From NCBI RefSeq assembly GCF_011762095.1, contig NZ_JAASQO010000010.1, positions 17,501-81,500 on the forward strand: 64,000 bases of DNA. The letters are read 5' to 3'. Position numbers and translations under genes: made by a program. The stretch comes from Parvibaculum indicum. Lineage in GTDB: Bacteria; Pseudomonadota; Alphaproteobacteria; Parvibaculales; Parvibaculaceae. Below are positions 63,001 through 64,000 of the stretch, one piece after another (positions within the stretch are counted from its first letter, which is position 1; each line of letters begins with the position of its first letter). The notes beneath the pieces were generated by a model, which ran no database searches, was not told the origin of the DNA, and saw only the letters and a program-made list of their open reading frames with translations.

Positions 63001-63110
63001 AGCCGCGCAACAATCGCAGCCATGGAAAGCCGGAACGGGAAAAAGCACCCGATCCCGACAGCCCCTTCGCGGCGCTTGCCGTTCTGAAGGACCGCCAGAA
63101 GCAGAACTGA
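60018..63110 (+). CDS. SUV3-like superfamily 2 RNA helicase with low-complexity tail
   Basis: A 1030-residue helicase. Motif I is GPTNTGKTHLAIERML, motif II is AIDEIQLAAD (DEIQ, as in SUV3), and motif VI is AQIAGRAGRY; the C-terminal body matches mitochondrial SUV3-like helicases of alphaproteobacteria, which unwind RNA for degradation. From about residue 825 the protein is Ala/Glu/Thr/Pro-rich with near-perfect repeats of an ETPEAPA unit, and ends in an arginine-rich basic block (WRPQRRHQGGKPQRRRDDDQQ), likely to bind RNA or a partner. Codon use shifts locally at about 61380-61560. The S4 gene follows after ten bases. ATG at 60018. Confidence 0.93.
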   Translation: MSSASISTADQTERAAIAARRSVTAVLGPTNTGKTHLAIERMLGHQSGMIGLPLRLLAREVYDRVVKAKGAREVALITGEEKIAPSTARYFICTVEAMPQDREVDFVAIDEIQLAADRERGHTFTDRLLRSRGRHETMLMGSDTARHLIGRLLPRTRFVNRPRFSELAWTGSKKLTRLPRRSAIVAFSADQVYAIAELIRRQRGGAAVVMGALSPRTRNAQVALYQSGDVDFLVATDAIGMGLNMDVDHVAFASTAKFDGRQHRPLRVAELAQIAGRAGRYMNDGTFGVTADASPLPDDTIERIENHQFDADQVFQWRNPDLDFASMEALIRSLEVPPRQHGLTRAPVADDLEALTRMSRDHEVRNAASSPQAIRKLWDVAQLPDFRKTMASEHATLLSRIYLYLMNADGRIPDDWFSTQLSRLDRTDGDIDTLAARLAHMRTWSYVSNRSGWLHDPVHWQERARTIEDKLSDALHERLTQRFIDRRTSVLMKRLRQKEDLMAAVNSDGEVLVEGEFVGRLQGFVFVPDPRAEGVHGKALRAASDAALALEINARAARLTAAPDADIHLSEHGRIIWEGQPVASLHAADDPLLPRVELIAGDELTGPPRENLQTRLQAWTRMHINQTLAPLTGMRDAEDVEGLARGVAYRLVENFGSLRREAVSEDIRALDQTARGQLRKHGVRFGAYTIFMPALLKPAPARLLLTLWALARKEVEDPFADLPAPPTPGLTSVPADKTAPDGFYDVLGFRVCGERAVRVDMLERLADLIRPVIAERRYNGGFVVNPDMMSLVGCSGEEFASLLRGLGYRSQMEKVKLPKEEAAPAQPATGEQTETTSDAAPAAPSPITPTAETSETAASPAPAAETLPETQEAPAETPEAPAETPEAPTEAAETPAPDAPADAAPSGDAIPAETPSAETPEATPEAQAAETASGETETAELEIWRPQRRHQGGKPQRRRDDDQQPRRRRAKGADKNANAENRSGKPPRKDGGPKKPRNNRSHGKPEREKAPDPDSPFAALAVLKDRQKQN
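62626..62830 (+). repeat. Coding tandem repeat in the helicase tail
   Basis: Units related to GAAACGCCGGAGGCGCCCGC repeat imperfectly here and encode ETPEAPA-type steps. They form part of a disordered Ala/Glu/Pro linker. Confidence 0.65.
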
Positions 63111-63120
63111 CACCCGGCAG

Positions 63121-63606
63121 ATGTCCTCATCGCGCGACAAGGACGGCCCATCTTCGCAAGACGGATCCCGGGAAGCCGGGCTCCACGACGCAGGGCAGAG
63201 GGTCGATCGATGGCTGTGGTACGCGCGCTTTGCCAAAACCCGTAATATTGCCGCGACGCAGGTCCGAAGCGGCAGGATGCGCGTCAATGGCGAGCGCATA
63301 TCGCGGCCGAGCCGGCTTGTAAGACCGGGCGATGTGCTTACTTTCCCCTTGGGAGCGCATATCCGTGTCATACGGATAAGGGGGCTTGGAACGCGGCGCG
63401 GCCCCGCGCCCGAAGCAAGAGAACTCTATGACGACCTCGACCCGCCGCCCGAACGCCGCGCCGCGCCCGAATCCGGCGAAACCGCCGCCCGGCCAACTTC
63501 CCCTTCGCAGACAGCGCCCCGGGCACCCGGCGCCGGACGCCCGACCAAAAAGGAACGCCGGGCAACCGACCGGCTGAAACCGGGCGGCTCGGAGACGGAG
63601 AAATAA
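63121..63606 (+). CDS. S4-domain RNA-binding protein (Hsp15-like)
   Basis: 161 residues. The S4 fold is at about 25-85 (GQRVDRWLWYARFAKTRNIAATQVRSGRMRVNGERISRPSRLVRPGDVLTFPLG), matching Hsp15-type proteins that bind stalled 50S subunits carrying peptidyl-tRNA. The tail is disordered, with Pro, Arg and Glu, ending in KKERRATDRLKPGGSETEK. It follows the helicase gene by ten bases and probably shares its transcript. ATG at 63121. Confidence 0.9.
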   Translation: MSSSRDKDGPSSQDGSREAGLHDAGQRVDRWLWYARFAKTRNIAATQVRSGRMRVNGERISRPSRLVRPGDVLTFPLGAHIRVIRIRGLGTRRGPAPEARELYDDLDPPPERRAAPESGETAARPTSPSQTAPRAPGAGRPTKKERRATDRLKPGGSETEK

Positions 63607-63664
63607 TTCTCCATTTTTTATCCGTGGTTGAAGAGGTCTCACCACTCGTGTATGGACAAAACGA

Positions 63665-64000
63665 ATGATCGACAAACTCAAATCCTTCCTCCAGGGCGCG
63701 CCGGACGAGACCGACGACAGGCCGGACGATTTGCAGATTGCCGTCGTCGCCCTGCTGATCCGGGCGGCGACGACGGACGCGGAGTTCGGCGAGGAGGAGC
63801 GTGCGGCCATTCGCCGGATTGCGCTCCAGTCCTTTTCGCTGGAGGAAGATGAGCTTGATCAGCTGATCGGCGAGGCGGAAAACGCTGAAACCGAGACCAT
63901 GGATCTCCACCGCTGGGTGCAGACCATCAAGCGGGCCTATGACGAGGAAGAACGCATAGGCCTGATCGAAAAAATGTGGGAAGTGGTGTATGCCGACGGC
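63665..64000 (+). CDS. TerB-family protein, partial at the window edge
   Basis: 112 codons before the window ends, with no stop. The start MIDKLKSFLQG leads into IAVVALLIRAATTDAEFGEEERAAIRRIAL and RAYDEEERIGLIEKMWEVVYADG, the acidic helical pattern of TerB-like proteins, which may bind metal at a membrane complex; their role is uncertain. The real protein is probably about 145-160 residues. It is in the same direction as the S4 gene, 58 bases on. Confidence 0.85.
   Translation, partial: MIDKLKSFLQGAPDETDDRPDDLQIAVVALLIRAATTDAEFGEEERAAIRRIALQSFSLEEDELDQLIGEAENAETETMDLHRWVQTIKRAYDEEERIGLIEKMWEVVYADG

Noticed and set aside
61725-63371. Long minus-strand frame over the helicase and S4 genes
   Set aside because: The protein is arginine- and glycine-rich without domains, while the plus-strand genes have clear motifs.

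Overview
This 64 kb window reads as the chromosomal backbone of a GC-rich alphaproteobacterium. Coding is dense on both strands, third positions favour G and C, and I see no rRNA, tRNA, CRISPR array, insertion sequence or prophage. Several gene sets point to the class: a DUF4167 protein, the aerobic cobaltochelatase subunits CobS and CobT, a nitrogen-type PtsP with a GAF domain, CN-hydrolase/DUF1178/UbiG beside LysC, and secA facing a parvulin/argJ/mutT cluster. The order comF-grxC-CN hydrolase-DUF1178-(insert)-ubiG/lysC-ptsP-rodZ-ispG-prfA-prmC-DUF4167-clpB, and then accA-xerD-aroK-aroB-CNNM-bolA-dnaJ-cobS-cobT, is the kind of order I know from Hyphomicrobiales (Rhizobiales) and relatives such as Parvibaculum. 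A genus cannot be fixed from the sequence alone.

Layout. 0.5-6.6 kb: a membrane-anchored M23 peptidase, ClpB, a MOSC protein and DUF4167. 7.2-15.5 kb, minus strand: translation termination (prmC, prfA), isoprenoids (ispG), a RodZ-like protein, ptsP and lysC. 15.8-18.4 kb, plus strand: ubiG, then a cytochrome c lipoprotein/aldonolactone oxidase pair that looks inserted. 18.5-25.2 kb: CN hydrolase, DUF1178, grxC, comF, a methyltransferase, a lone Flp pilin, mutT, argJ and a parvulin. 25.5-28.3 kb: secA. 28.4-32.3 kb: an accessory block with an MFS transporter and two tandem epoxide hydrolases. 32.4-35.6 kb: accA, an ECF41-type sigma factor and xerD. 35.6-41.3 kb: a large secreted protein of unknown function with a 47-residue membrane ORF in front, then aroK-aroB-CNNM and bolA. 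41.4-45.3 kb: J-domain protein, cobS, cobT. 45.3-48.7 kb: a cysteine-cluster regulator, an MFS carrier and a MATE exporter. 48.7-54.9 kb: phytase-like esterase, rpmB, meaB, a DUF3108 protein and methylmalonyl-CoA mutase. 55.1-64 kb: a Sel1-like lipoprotein, a membrane PAS-GAF histidine kinase, an acyl-CoA dehydrogenase, a SUV3-like helicase, an S4 protein and a partial TerB protein.

How parts connect. CobS/CobT make part of the cobaltochelatase for B12, and methylmalonyl-CoA mutase with its GTPase MeaB uses B12. The cytochrome and lactone oxidase share a start/stop overlap and probably form one exported redox unit. The regulator at 45.3 kb faces an MFS gene across an AT-rich palindrome, which suggests divergent control.

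Most of the window is ordinary core genome. The points most worth following are: the ECF41 sigma factor with a match to its own family promoter upstream; the 47-residue ORF overlapping the 661-residue secreted protein; mutually exclusive hairpins ahead of aroK; a histone-tail-like extension on ArgJ; and the inserted cytochrome/lactone oxidase pair behind an AT-rich operator-like palindrome. I found no clear evidence for an entirely new multi-gene system.
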